The translations under genes and the position numbers were made by a program. A model generated the notes under the pieces. That model ran no database searches. It had not been told where the DNA came from and saw nothing but the letters and a program-made list of their open reading frames with translations. A stretch of 64,000 bases of DNA from Limnohabitans sp. INBF002 (GTDB lineage Bacteria > Pseudomonadota > Gammaproteobacteria > Burkholderiales > Burkholderiaceae_C). Below, one piece after another: positions 52,691-60,200 of the stretch. Positions within the stretch are counted from its first letter, which is position 1, and each line of letters opens with the position of its first letter. The stretch spans positions 124,001-188,000 of the forward strand of contig NZ_AP027055.1 of assembly GCF_027924905.1 (NCBI RefSeq). Reading direction: 5' to 3'.

Positions 52691-52732
52691 GTGAGCAGCG
52701 ATGTAAGCCGTGTGGCGGTACCGGCTCCTCAC
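52691..52732. repeat. Nested inverted repeats downstream of the LysR gene
   Basis: GTGAG (52691-52695)/CTCAC (52728-52732) enclosing AGCCG (52706-52710)/CGGCT (52722-52726). May act as a weak terminator for the LysR gene; nothing else is recognised in 52610-52763. Confidence 0.4.
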
Positions 52733-52763
52733 ATTCACAGCGAGAGAAAACAACGCAACGAAA

Positions 52764-53639
52764 TTAAGGAACAGCCTTCTTCAACCAGTCAGCAAACGCC
52801 GCACATTCCCAGCGGTCCATGGCCCCCGTGCGCCAACACAAGTAGTGCCCATGCGGGCTAGGCACTTGACGCGGGAAGATGCGCACCAGCGTGCCGTTTT
52901 CTAGCCACGGTGCGCCTAACTTTAAGCGCACCAGGCCCACGCCCAAGCCCTGCGCGGAGGCGTCGCACATCAAGCCAATGTCGTTGAAGCTGCTGCCGTC
53001 AATGGGCTCTGGCCAGTCTTGGTCGTGCGCGGCAAACCACGTGCGCCAAGGCTCCAAGGGGCTGCGCAACAAGGTGGCGTCGGCCAAGTCTTCGGGTGTC
53101 TCAAACGGGCCGTGTTCGCGGATGTAGGCGGGTGAGGCCATGGGCGTCACGTCGTCTTTCATGATGCACACATGCTCGACATCGGCGTAGCGGCCAGTGC
53201 CAAAACGGATGGTCAGGTCGGCGTCTTCGGCCACCACGTCCAGCAGCGGAATGCTGACCTGCAAGATGATGTCAATCTCGGGGTACGCGTCGGCAAACTG
53301 GCGCAGGCGCGGCATCAAGATGGAGCGTGCAAAAGTGGGTGTCACGGCCAAGCGCAGTTTGCGTTTGCCGGGTGTGGCGCTGCCGTCTTTGCCAGGAAAG
53401 CGCTCAAGAATAGACAAGCCTTCGCGCACATGGGCCAGATATTCGCTGCCCTCGGTGGTGAGCGAAAAGTCGGCGCGGCCAAAGAGTTTGACGCCCAACA
53501 ACTGTTCCAGCTGCTTCACACGGTGGCTCACCGCGCTGGGGGTCACGCATTGCTCTTCAGCGGCTTGGGTGACCGAGCGCAACCGCGCCAACGCCTCAAA
53601 CGTGAGCAAGCACTGGATGGGCGGGATGCGGCTGGTCAT
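52764..53639 (-). CDS. LysR-family regulator, GcvA type
   Basis: 291-residue regulator. Helix-turn-helix with LRSVTQAAEEQCVTPSAVSHRVKQLEQLLG, then an effector domain with the GcvA-type blocks LFGRADFSLTTEGSEYL, LTIRFGTGRYADVEH and ASAQGLGVGLVRL. GcvA proteins control glycine cleavage or amino-acid-related genes. It starts 6 bp after purU on the same strand, hence shares its mRNA; a one-carbon metabolism link is plausible, glcD downstream is another possible target. Confidence 0.88.
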   Translation of the reverse strand: MTSRIPPIQCLLTFEALARLRSVTQAAEEQCVTPSAVSHRVKQLEQLLGVKLFGRADFSLTTEGSEYLAHVREGLSILERFPGKDGSATPGKRKLRLAVTPTFARSILMPRLRQFADAYPEIDIILQVSIPLLDVVAEDADLTIRFGTGRYADVEHVCIMKDDVTPMASPAYIREHGPFETPEDLADATLLRSPLEPWRTWFAAHDQDWPEPIDGSSFNDIGLMCDASAQGLGVGLVRLKLGAPWLENGTLVRIFPRQVPSPHGHYLCWRTGAMDRWECAAFADWLKKAVP

Positions 53640-53645
53640 GTCGCT

Positions 53646-54491
53646 TTATTTGAAGATGACGGTCTTGTGGCCGTTCAGCAGCACGCGGTGTTCGCTGTGC
53701 CACTTGACAGCGCGGGCCAACACTTGGCTTTCGGTGTCACGGCCTTGGGCGGTGAAGTCTTCCACGGTTTTGCTGTGGTCCACGCGGGCCACGTCTTGCT
53801 CAATGATGGGGCCTTCGTCCAAGTCGGCGGTCACGTAGTGGGCGGTGGCGCCAATCAGTTTCACGCCACGGTCGTGCGCTTGGTAATAAGGCTTGGCACC
53901 CTTGAAGCTGGGCAAGAAGCTGTGGTGAATGTTGATGGCGCGGCCTGACAATTTCTTGCACAAGTCGTCGCTCAAGATTTGCATGTAGCGGGCCAGCACC
54001 ACCAGCTCAGCGCCTTCGGCCTCAATCACTTCATACGCTTTGGCTTCGGCTTGCGCCTTGGTCGCTGCCGTGACGGGGATGTGGTGGAACGGCACGTTGT
54101 AGCTGGCCGCCAGTTGGTAAAACTCGCGGTGGTTGCTGATGATGGCCCGAATGTCCAAAGGCAGCAGGCCGCTTTTGACGCGGAACAACAAGTCGTTCAA
54201 GCAATGACCCTCTTTGCTGACCATCAACACCGTGCGCATGGGTTGGGTGGTGTCATGCAGGGTCCACTTCATGCCAAAGGTGTCAGCAAAGGTGGCGAGC
54301 TGCGAACGTAACTCGTCTTGGCCCACGGCATCGCAGGCGAACTGCACGCGCATGAAGAACAGGCCGGTGTCGTGGTCGTTGTACTGGGCGGCTTCTTCGA
54401 TGTTGCCTTTGCGCTCCAGCAAAAAGCCAGATACGGCGTGCACGATGCCCTGACGGTCGGGGCAAGACAAATTAAGGATGTATGCAGTCAT
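53646..54491 (-). CDS. purU: Formyltetrahydrofolate deformylase
   Basis: 281-residue enzyme that hydrolyses 10-formyl-THF to formate and THF, balancing the one-carbon pool. N-terminal ACT domain (ILNLSCPDRQGIVHAVSGF) and C-terminal formyltransferase-like domain with NHREF, HIPVT, YMQILSDDLC and the HHSFLPSFKGA catalytic region. TACAAT ends 7 nt before the ATG, without Shine-Dalgarno sequence. Confidence 0.95.
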   Translation of the reverse strand: MTAYILNLSCPDRQGIVHAVSGFLLERKGNIEEAAQYNDHDTGLFFMRVQFACDAVGQDELRSQLATFADTFGMKWTLHDTTQPMRTVLMVSKEGHCLNDLLFRVKSGLLPLDIRAIISNHREFYQLAASYNVPFHHIPVTAATKAQAEAKAYEVIEAEGAELVVLARYMQILSDDLCKKLSGRAINIHHSFLPSFKGAKPYYQAHDRGVKLIGATAHYVTADLDEGPIIEQDVARVDHSKTVEDFTAQGRDTESQVLARAVKWHSEHRVLLNGHKTVIFK

Positions 54492-54498
54492 GTGCGCA

Positions 54499-54504
54499 AT
54501 TGTA
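54499..54504 (-). promoter_or_regulatory. Possible -10 of a leaderless purU promoter
   Basis: TACAAT on the minus strand, one mismatch to TATAAT, ends 7 nt before the ATG at 54491. A terminator for the upstream gene lies just beyond. Confidence 0.5.
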
Positions 54505-54520
54505 GGTAGGACTGGGCATG

Positions 54521-54542
54521 AAAAAGGGCGCCGAAGCGCCCT
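54521..54542 (-). terminator. Terminator of the DUF3567 gene
   Basis: AGGGCGC (54525-54531)/GCGCCCT (54536-54542), CGAA tetraloop, followed on the minus strand by TTTTT. Confidence 0.85.
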
Positions 54543-54563
54543 AGGTGTCTTGCCTGCGCAGGC

Positions 54564-54842
54564 TCAGTGCACCACGACCGGGTTCTGGGCCAGTTCGGCG
54601 TAGCCAGCCAAGGTGTCTTCCACCTCTTCTTGGGTGGGGGCGTTTTCTTGCCAAGCGCGCAAATGGGCTTGGAACTGCTCGGCCCATGAGCCTTCTAGGT
54701 AAATCTCTTTGCCTGAGCGCTTGTCCACGATCTCAAAGCCATGGCGGGCCAAGGCAGGCACGTCGGGGCGCACAGGCACCAACGCGTCATCCACCTGCAG
54801 GTGCATGACCGAATACGTGTCGGAGTTGTAGAGCATGTCCAT
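54564..54842 (-). CDS. DUF3567 family protein
   Basis: 92-residue protein of a family restricted to Burkholderiales; function unknown. Conserved pattern MLYNSDTYSVMHLQ, HGFEIVDKRSGKEIYLEG and the end PVVVH. The ATG at 54842 matches the family start; an ATG at 54872 would add ten residues. Monocistronic, with its own terminator. Confidence 0.82.
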   Translation of the reverse strand: MDMLYNSDTYSVMHLQVDDALVPVRPDVPALARHGFEIVDKRSGKEIYLEGSWAEQFQAHLRAWQENAPTQEEVEDTLAGYAELAQNPVVVH

Positions 54843-54901
54843 AGGAATCTTTCGGCGGAAAACGAATTGCATCTAAGCATATCGGATTCAAAAGCTCAAA
54901 T

Positions 54902-55984
54902 TCAAGGGCTGGGCTTTTCGGCTTTGCTTAAAAGTTGGTCCACAAAGTCGCCATTGGCGTTGGTGATGCGCAAACGCACGGGCAAATAACCCAGCGTGGG
55001 GGCGAACCAGAGTTCAATTTGCTGGTCAAACTCTCGGCGCGGCTTGCGGTTGAGCTTGATGGCGCTGATGTCGCCAAAGGGCAATTGCAACATTTCTTCT
55101 TTTTCCACCAAGAATTGCCACACCTCGGCTTCGCGCTGCGACACGGTTTGGAACGACAACATGGTGCCCGCTGGAAAACGCGTGGGGTCAGCCGCCAGCA
55201 GGCTGCTGAGCTGCAACACCACGCTCAAGCGGTCTTGCGCGCCTTTGAGCAGTGGCGCATCGGGTGAATTGGCGCTGAAGGTGATGAGGCCTTTGTCACG
55301 CTGAAAGTGCGCGGCCTGCTCGCTGCGGGTTTTGTCGCCAAAGCGGGTAGGCATGAGGCCTTCCGCGCCCAACGTGCCTTTGCTGATTTGTACGCGTGAG
55401 CCCAACAAAAAGGCACTCACCTCTAAACGGGCTTCATAGTCTTTGCCGTCTTGCAGCCACTGCAACTCGGCAGAGGCCCAGTAGCTGAAGCCTTTGGCTT
55501 GGCCTTGCACTTGGTATTTGAGCAAAGCCGAGTCGGGTGCTTTGAAGGCGGTGACGTCTGTCAAACCTTCGCTGCCTGCGCGTTTGTAGGGCGGCAGGTC
55601 CACACCTGTGGCACTGCGCGCTGGCAGGCCCACCGGGGCACTGAGGTCTTGGCCAAGGTCGTCAAACTTCAACGGCGGGGTGGCTGCGCTGGCTTCGGCT
55701 GGCGCTTCCTCTGTGGGGGCGGGGGCTCGTTTGGAAGGCGTGGGTGGCACGGGCTTGGGCACTTGGGGCGCACGCGGCGCCGCGACTTCAATTTGGCGTG
55801 TGACCAACGCTTGTGTGCGCAAGGGTTTGCCCGACTCGGGTGCGAGCCACAAGGGCGCGCCCGCCAAGAGCCAAAGGTGCAACAACAACACGCCAGCCAC
55901 CAGCAGCACCGCATGTTTGCGTTGCAAATGAGGCAGACGGGCGGGTAGGGCACGGGCGTGCATGACGACGGAGCGAACTTTCAT
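54902..55984 (-). CDS. DUF3108 domain envelope protein
   Basis: 360-residue protein with an N-terminal membrane anchor (residues about 24-46), a Pro/Ala-rich linker (about 70-120, like TonB-type periplasm-spanning linkers) and a C-terminal periplasmic DUF3108 domain (LKYQVQGQAKGFSYWASAELQW to the end). Unknown function, possibly outer-membrane or lipid handling. Start at 55984 leaves only 11 bp to the divergent FAH gene; ATG 55963 is the alternative. Confidence 0.8.
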   Translation of the reverse strand: MKVRSVVMHARALPARLPHLQRKHAVLLVAGVLLLHLWLLAGAPLWLAPESGKPLRTQALVTRQIEVAAPRAPQVPKPVPPTPSKRAPAPTEEAPAEASAATPPLKFDDLGQDLSAPVGLPARSATGVDLPPYKRAGSEGLTDVTAFKAPDSALLKYQVQGQAKGFSYWASAELQWLQDGKDYEARLEVSAFLLGSRVQISKGTLGAEGLMPTRFGDKTRSEQAAHFQRDKGLITFSANSPDAPLLKGAQDRLSVVLQLSSLLAADPTRFPAGTMLSFQTVSQREAEVWQFLVEKEEMLQLPFGDISAIKLNRKPRREFDQQIELWFAPTLGYLPVRLRITNANGDFVDQLLSKAEKPSP

Positions 55985-55989
55985 AGAAT
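55984..55989 (+). promoter_or_regulatory. Possible -10 of a leaderless promoter for the FAH-family gene
   Basis: TAGAAT ends 6 nt before the ATG at 55996; no Shine-Dalgarno sequence. The hexamer overlaps the start codon of the divergent DUF3108 gene. Confidence 0.45.
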
Positions 55990-55995
55990 CGTGGC

Positions 55996-56955
55996 ATGAA
56001 ATTAGCCACATACAAAGACGGTACACGCGACGGACAACTGGTGGTCGTGTCTCGCGATTTGAGCACCGCGCATTATGCGACGGGCATTGTCTCGCGCCTG
56101 CAGCAAGCACTGGATGACTGGGGTTTCATGGCCCCGCAGCTGCAAGACTTGTATGAAACCCTCAACAACGGCAAAGCGCGTCACGCTTTTCCGTTTGACC
56201 CCGCTTTGTGCATGGCCCCGCTGCCACGCGCCTACCAACGCTTGAAAGGCCAGGCTTACGCCAACCACGCGACCTTGCTGGGTGATGCTGAGGTCGACTT
56301 GGCGGTCCACCAAGCTGCCAGCGACCCACTGCTGGGCGCGCAAGACCACGTGGTGTGCGCCAACGAAAACTTAGGCGTCGATTTTTCTGCCGAAATCGCC
56401 GTCGTCACCGGCGATGTGGCACTAGGTGCATCAGCAGACGATGCCTTAGAAGGCATTCGCTTGGTGATGTTGTCCAACGACATCACGCTGCGCAACGTGG
56501 GCAGCCGCGTGCAAAGTCAGCCCGCCACCGCATTCAGCCCCGTAGCCGTGACGCTTGACGAATTGGGCGACGCCTGGGACAACGGCTGCGTGCACCTGAC
56601 GGTGCAAGTGGCCTGGAATGGCCGCAAAGTGGGCATGTGCGACGCGGGCACAGACATGACGTATGCGTTCGGTCAGCTCGTGGCGCACGCCAGCAAAACC
56701 CGCGCATTGCGCGCAGGCACGGTCGTGAGCAGCGGCACGGTCAGCAACGCAGGCTTTGAGAAAAACGGCAAAAAAGAATGGCCCAAGGGCTACAGCTGCA
56801 TTGCCGAAAAGCGCGCCATGGAAGACGCATTGGATGGCAAAACCACCACCGACTTCATGAAGTTTGGTGACACCGTGCGCATCGAAGCCAAGGGCAAAGA
56901 TGGCCAAAGCGTGTTTGGTGCGATTGACCAAGAGCTGGCCCCGTTGAACGCTTGA
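55996..56955 (+). CDS. Fumarylacetoacetate hydrolase family protein
   Basis: 319-residue metal-dependent C-C hydrolase or decarboxylase. The FAH core has DFSAEIAVVTGD with the metal-binding acidic residues, LSNDITLRN, and the closing TVVSSGTVSNAG region. No adjacent aromatic-catabolic genes define a substrate. Terminator follows. Confidence 0.88.
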   Translation: MKLATYKDGTRDGQLVVVSRDLSTAHYATGIVSRLQQALDDWGFMAPQLQDLYETLNNGKARHAFPFDPALCMAPLPRAYQRLKGQAYANHATLLGDAEVDLAVHQAASDPLLGAQDHVVCANENLGVDFSAEIAVVTGDVALGASADDALEGIRLVMLSNDITLRNVGSRVQSQPATAFSPVAVTLDELGDAWDNGCVHLTVQVAWNGRKVGMCDAGTDMTYAFGQLVAHASKTRALRAGTVVSSGTVSNAGFEKNGKKEWPKGYSCIAEKRAMEDALDGKTTTDFMKFGDTVRIEAKGKDGQSVFGAIDQELAPLNA

Positions 56956-56970
56956 GTCTTTCGGCACAAC

Positions 56971-57005
56971 AAAAAGCCCGCTGACGTGAGTGAGCGGGCT
57001 TTTTT
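56971..57005. terminator. Terminator after FAH gene (bidirectional)
   Basis: AGCCCGCT (56975-56982)/AGCGGGCT (56993-57000), A-run on the left, T-run on the right. Confidence 0.88.
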
Positions 57006-57031
57006 GTGGGCGGCGTTGAGGCCGCGTCGTC

Positions 57032-57403
57032 TTATTTGACGAGTGCGGGGTCAGCGCCCATGTTGTCAAGCTTCTTGAAATATTGACGCGCCATGGCCAC
57101 CACTTGTGCGTCGGTGGGGTGGTCGCTCGACACGCTGTCCACCACGTTCACATGGGCGTGGTGTTGCTTGCACCAATCGCGGAACTCGTCGCGTGCAATG
57201 CCGGGGCCAGTCACCAACACTTCGTGCGTGCCTTCGAGGGCTTTGGCGATGTCTGCATACATCGTGGCGGTGTCGTTTTGCTTGCCTTGGTGCTTGTGGT
57301 GGGTGCGTGATTTGACGCGTTGGCTCTCCACATGCTCACGGTCAAACATCAACACGTGGGCTTCTTGGTGGTCCATCCAAACAACGGCGTGAAAAGTGGT
57401 CAT
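57032..57403 (-). CDS. eRF1-like 'translational machinery' family protein
   Basis: 123-residue cytosolic protein with an archaeal/eukaryal release-factor-like fold by family resemblance: FHAVVWMDHQEAHVLMFDREHVE at the N-terminus, VLVTGPGIARDEF in the middle, DAQVVAMARQYFKK at the end. Such bacterial proteins are named translational machinery protein, but their role is unproven. Lies 16 bp downstream of the DksA/TraR-type gene. ATG at 57403 chosen; the longer frame has an unlikely Lys/Thr-rich start. Confidence 0.75.
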   Translation of the reverse strand: MTTFHAVVWMDHQEAHVLMFDREHVESQRVKSRTHHKHQGKQNDTATMYADIAKALEGTHEVLVTGPGIARDEFRDWCKQHHAHVNVVDSVSSDHPTDAQVVAMARQYFKKLDNMGADPALVK

Positions 57404-57419
57404 GTGTTTTCTTTCTCTC

Positions 57420-57785
57420 TTAGTGGTGGTTGTGTTCAGCTTTTTCTTGGCAGCCAATGCAGCGCGCGGCTTCGGGCGCTGCGTTCAGACGTGCTTCGGG
57501 AATCAGGACGTCGCAGTCGGTGCAGTGGCCGTATGTGCCTGCATTTAAGCGGGCCAAGGCCTCGTCAATGGCGGCGAGCTCTGCGGTTTCGTGTTCGTTG
57601 ATGGCGAACTCTAGGTCGCGTGCCGTGTTGACTTGTGCGTCTGAGTCTTCGTTGTGCGCGAAGTGTTCAGCCGCCACGTCAGCGCGGCTGGTTTTACCGC
57701 CGCGTTGCTGTGCAATTTGTGCAAGTAAGTCGGCGCGTTGGGCTTCCAGCTTTTGCTTGAAGGCGGTGGCATGTTGTGCGTCCAT
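57420..57785 (-). CDS. TraR/DksA-family zinc-finger protein
   Basis: 121-residue protein with an N-terminal coiled coil and a C-terminal four-cysteine zinc finger (CTDCDVLIPEARLNAAPEAARCIGCQ-type region, Cys pairs about 21 residues apart), followed by a His tail. Relatives bind the RNA polymerase secondary channel. It lacks the DxxDxA tip of true DksA as far as I can see. AGGAGCCCTG precedes the ATG. Operon with the eRF1-like gene. Confidence 0.85.
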   Translation of the reverse strand: MDAQHATAFKQKLEAQRADLLAQIAQQRGGKTSRADVAAEHFAHNEDSDAQVNTARDLEFAINEHETAELAAIDEALARLNAGTYGHCTDCDVLIPEARLNAAPEAARCIGCQEKAEHNHH

Positions 57786-57879
57786 CAGGGCTCCTCTTTG
57801 TTTAACTTGATGTTGCGCGCATCTTGCCCGTGATTCATTGACAGAGGTCAAGAAACGACGGCTTATCCGTGCGATACGA

Positions 57880-57885
57880 CATAAT
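57880..57885 (+). promoter_or_regulatory. Possible -10 of a leaderless promoter for the DUF2946 gene
   Basis: CATAAT ends 7 nt before the ATG at 57893; no Shine-Dalgarno sequence. A TTGACA at 57838-57843 lies too far upstream to pair with it. Confidence 0.4.
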
Positions 57886-57892
57886 CAAACGC

Positions 57893-58249
57893 ATGCAACG
57901 CTTGCGCCACGCCATCCAACTCACCCGCTTTGTGCTGGTGTGGTTTGCTTTGTCGGTGGGCGTGGCCATGGCATCGCCTGTCGTCAACCCACACGGCATG
58001 GACCTCGTCTGTACCAGCACCGGCAGCATGAAGTTGGTGATGCCGGGTGACGATGATGTGGCTGCGTCTAGCCACACGCTGGACTGTCCGTTGTGTGCAT
58101 CCATCAGCGCCCCGCCGCCTGCGCTCAACACCACGTTGACGCAAGCTTCTCCTTTGGCTCATGCCATGCAGCCGCCGGCTGCAGCGCACATTGCGGCCAC
58201 CACGGCGCCTCCGCTGCCCTCGCGCGGCCCACCTGCTGTCTTCCTTTAA
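57893..58249 (+). CDS. DUF2946 family secreted protein, copper-cluster type
   Basis: 118-residue protein with an N-terminal signal or anchor (ends near VAMASPVV, residue 30). The conserved segment has LVCTSTGSMKLV and HTLDCPLCASISAPPP, a Cys-x-x-Cys that could bind metal, then a His/Ala/Pro-rich end. DUF2946 genes are often found beside copper transport genes, and here YcnI and PCuAC follow. Confidence 0.78.
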   Translation: MQRLRHAIQLTRFVLVWFALSVGVAMASPVVNPHGMDLVCTSTGSMKLVMPGDDDVAASSHTLDCPLCASISAPPPALNTTLTQASPLAHAMQPPAAAHIAATTAPPLPSRGPPAVFL

Positions 58250-58396
58250 TTCTCTTCTGCGGGTTTGAGGCTTTTGCCTCGACCTGGTGTGTGGGTGTCG
58301 TGCTGCGCGTTGGCGCACATGCCGCCCTCGAGATGACACAGGTCATGTATGCCTCATGTCGAGGATGCAATGACCGAATAAGCAATGGAAGACAAG

Positions 58397-58945
58397 ATGA
58401 CGAAACATTTCAAAACACTAGCGCAGTGCGTGCTGGTCAGCGTGACATGCGTGGCGCTGCAAGCGCACGCCCACATCACCTTAGCCGAGCCACAAGCGGT
58501 GGCGGGCAGCTATTACAAAGCCACGCTGCGTGTGGGCCACGGTTGCAACGGGGCCGCCACCACGGGCATCACGGTGCATGTGCCTGCTGGGTTTCAAGCC
58601 GCCAAGCCTCAGCCCAAAGTGGGTTGGACGCTGGCGGTCCAAAAAGCCAAGCTCGCGCAGCCCTACAACAGCCACGGCAAAACGGTGACCGAGGATGTGG
58701 TGACTTTGCAGTGGACTGCCAGCCAAGACGCGGCATTGCCCGATGCGCAGTTTGACGAGTTCGCGTTCATGGGCCGCTTACCCGATCAAGCCGGCCCTTT
58801 GTGGGTGAAGATTTTGCAAACCTGCGAGCGCGGTCAAAATGACTGGTCAGACCTACCTGCCAGTGGCACCTCAACGCGCGGTTTGAAGCAACCCGCTGCG
58901 CTGCTGGACGTGCAAGCCGCACCCAAACACGAACACCACCATTAA
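58397..58945 (+). CDS. YcnI-like (DUF1775) copper-binding protein
   Basis: 182-residue periplasmic protein. The signal peptide should be cut after QAHA so that the mature protein starts with His (HITLAEPQAVAGSYYKATLRVGHGC); this N-terminal histidine is the copper ligand of YcnI proteins, together with a Trp/Glu region. It ends with KHEHHH, an extra metal-binding tail. I chose the ATG at 58397 because GGAAG precedes it; 58385 is the alternative. No C-terminal anchor. Confidence 0.88.
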   Translation: MTKHFKTLAQCVLVSVTCVALQAHAHITLAEPQAVAGSYYKATLRVGHGCNGAATTGITVHVPAGFQAAKPQPKVGWTLAVQKAKLAQPYNSHGKTVTEDVVTLQWTASQDAALPDAQFDEFAFMGRLPDQAGPLWVKILQTCERGQNDWSDLPASGTSTRGLKQPAALLDVQAAPKHEHHH

Positions 58946-58962
58946 TCCCAAGGAGTTTTTAC

Positions 58963-59457
58963 ATGCCATTCGCTAAACACCTCATCGCCGCCGTATTCAC
59001 CACCGTGTGTGCCGTCAGTGCCTTCGCCCAAAACGTGACCGTCACCGACGCATGGGCACGCGCCACCGTGCAAGGCCAAAAGGCCACCGGTGCGTTTATG
59101 AAAATCACCGCCAAAGACAACGCCAAATTGGTGGGCGTGAGCAGCCCCGTCGCAGGCGTGGCCGAGATTCATGAAATGAAAATGGACAAAGACGTGATGC
59201 GCATGAACGCCTTGCCCAACGGTCTAGACCTGCCCGCTGGCAAAGCGGTGGAGCTCAAACCCGGCGGTTACCACGTGATGTTGATGGACTTGAAAGCGCC
59301 CTTGGCTAAAGACACCACCGTGCCTGTGACCTTGATGTTTGAAGATGTCAAAGGTGTGAAATCAAAGGTGGAGCTTAAGGTGCAAGTGGGGATGCAAGCG
59401 CCCATGATGCAACATCAAAAACAGATGGAACACAACCACGCTGATCACAAGCACTGA
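58963..59457 (+). CDS. Periplasmic copper chaperone PCu(A)C
   Basis: 164-residue protein with signal peptide ending at SAFAQ (residue 23). The Cu(I) motif of His and Met ligands is visible: EIHEMKMDKDVMRM and, about 21 residues after its Met, GGYHVMLM. The C-terminus is rich in Met and His (MMQHQKQMEHNHADHKH), a second copper site in this group. It delivers copper to the CuA or CuB centre of cytochrome oxidase. 17 bp after the YcnI gene. Confidence 0.93.
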   Translation: MPFAKHLIAAVFTTVCAVSAFAQNVTVTDAWARATVQGQKATGAFMKITAKDNAKLVGVSSPVAGVAEIHEMKMDKDVMRMNALPNGLDLPAGKAVELKPGGYHVMLMDLKAPLAKDTTVPVTLMFEDVKGVKSKVELKVQVGMQAPMMQHQKQMEHNHADHKH

Positions 59458-59528
59458 GTTGCACATCGCACACCGGCGGTGGTTTTGTTTTGGTTTAATG
59501 TGTGTGAACAACCCAACAGGAGACAGCC

Positions 59529-60200
59529 ATGACCAACCCCACCGGTTTTGATTTCACAAAGTTCGTACCGGGCTTTGACTTCCTAAAGAACTTAACGCCT
59601 GGTAACGCGTCGTCGGCTTCGGCGACGGCCCCAGGATGGGTCGCCCCCACACTCGACCCAGAAGAGTTGGAAAAGCGCATTCAAGAACTCAAGACCGTGC
59701 AGTTTTGGCTAGAGCAAAACGCCAAAGCCGTGGGGGCCACGATTCAAGCGTTGGAGGTGCAGCGCATGACGTTGGCCACCCTCAAGGGCATGAACATGAG
59801 CTTCAACGATTTGGCCGAATCGCTCAAGGTCAAGCCGCAAGAGGCAGCACCTGCGGCGTCTCAATACGCATTCACACAAGCTGAACCAGCCCAGGCAGCG
59901 CCTGAACCTGAGGCACCCAAGGCAGAGCCCAAAGCCAGCAAATCGCGCAGCAAAAAAGCAGAGGCTTCGGGGGTAGACCCTTCGCATTGGTGGGGTGCGT
60001 TGACCGACCAGTTTCAGCACATTGCTGCTCAAGCCATGACGGACATGGCCCACCGCGCCCAAGCGCATGCGGCGACAGAGACCGCTGCACCTGCTGCCAA
60101 AAAGACAGCCGCCAAAACAGCTGCGCGCAAGTCTGCCGCGCCTAAAACAGCGGCACGTAAAACGCCTGCACGCAAAACCGCTGCTAAAGCGAAACGATGA
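59529..60200 (+). CDS. PhaM-like PHA granule protein
   Basis: 223-residue protein. The N-terminal half has FVPGFDFLKNL and LEKRIQELKTVQFWLEQN, matching PhaM/PHB-granule proteins that activate PHA synthase. The C-terminal 55 residues are repeats of AAKK/AARK type, the histone-H1-like tail that lets PhaM bind DNA and tie granules to the nucleoid. CAGGAGACAGCC is a good ribosome-binding site. Stop overlaps the FIST gene (ATGA). Confidence 0.82.
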   Translation: MTNPTGFDFTKFVPGFDFLKNLTPGNASSASATAPGWVAPTLDPEELEKRIQELKTVQFWLEQNAKAVGATIQALEVQRMTLATLKGMNMSFNDLAESLKVKPQEAAPAASQYAFTQAEPAQAAPEPEAPKAEPKASKSRSKKAEASGVDPSHWWGALTDQFQHIAAQAMTDMAHRAQAHAATETAAPAAKKTAAKTAARKSAAPKTAARKTPARKTAAKAKR

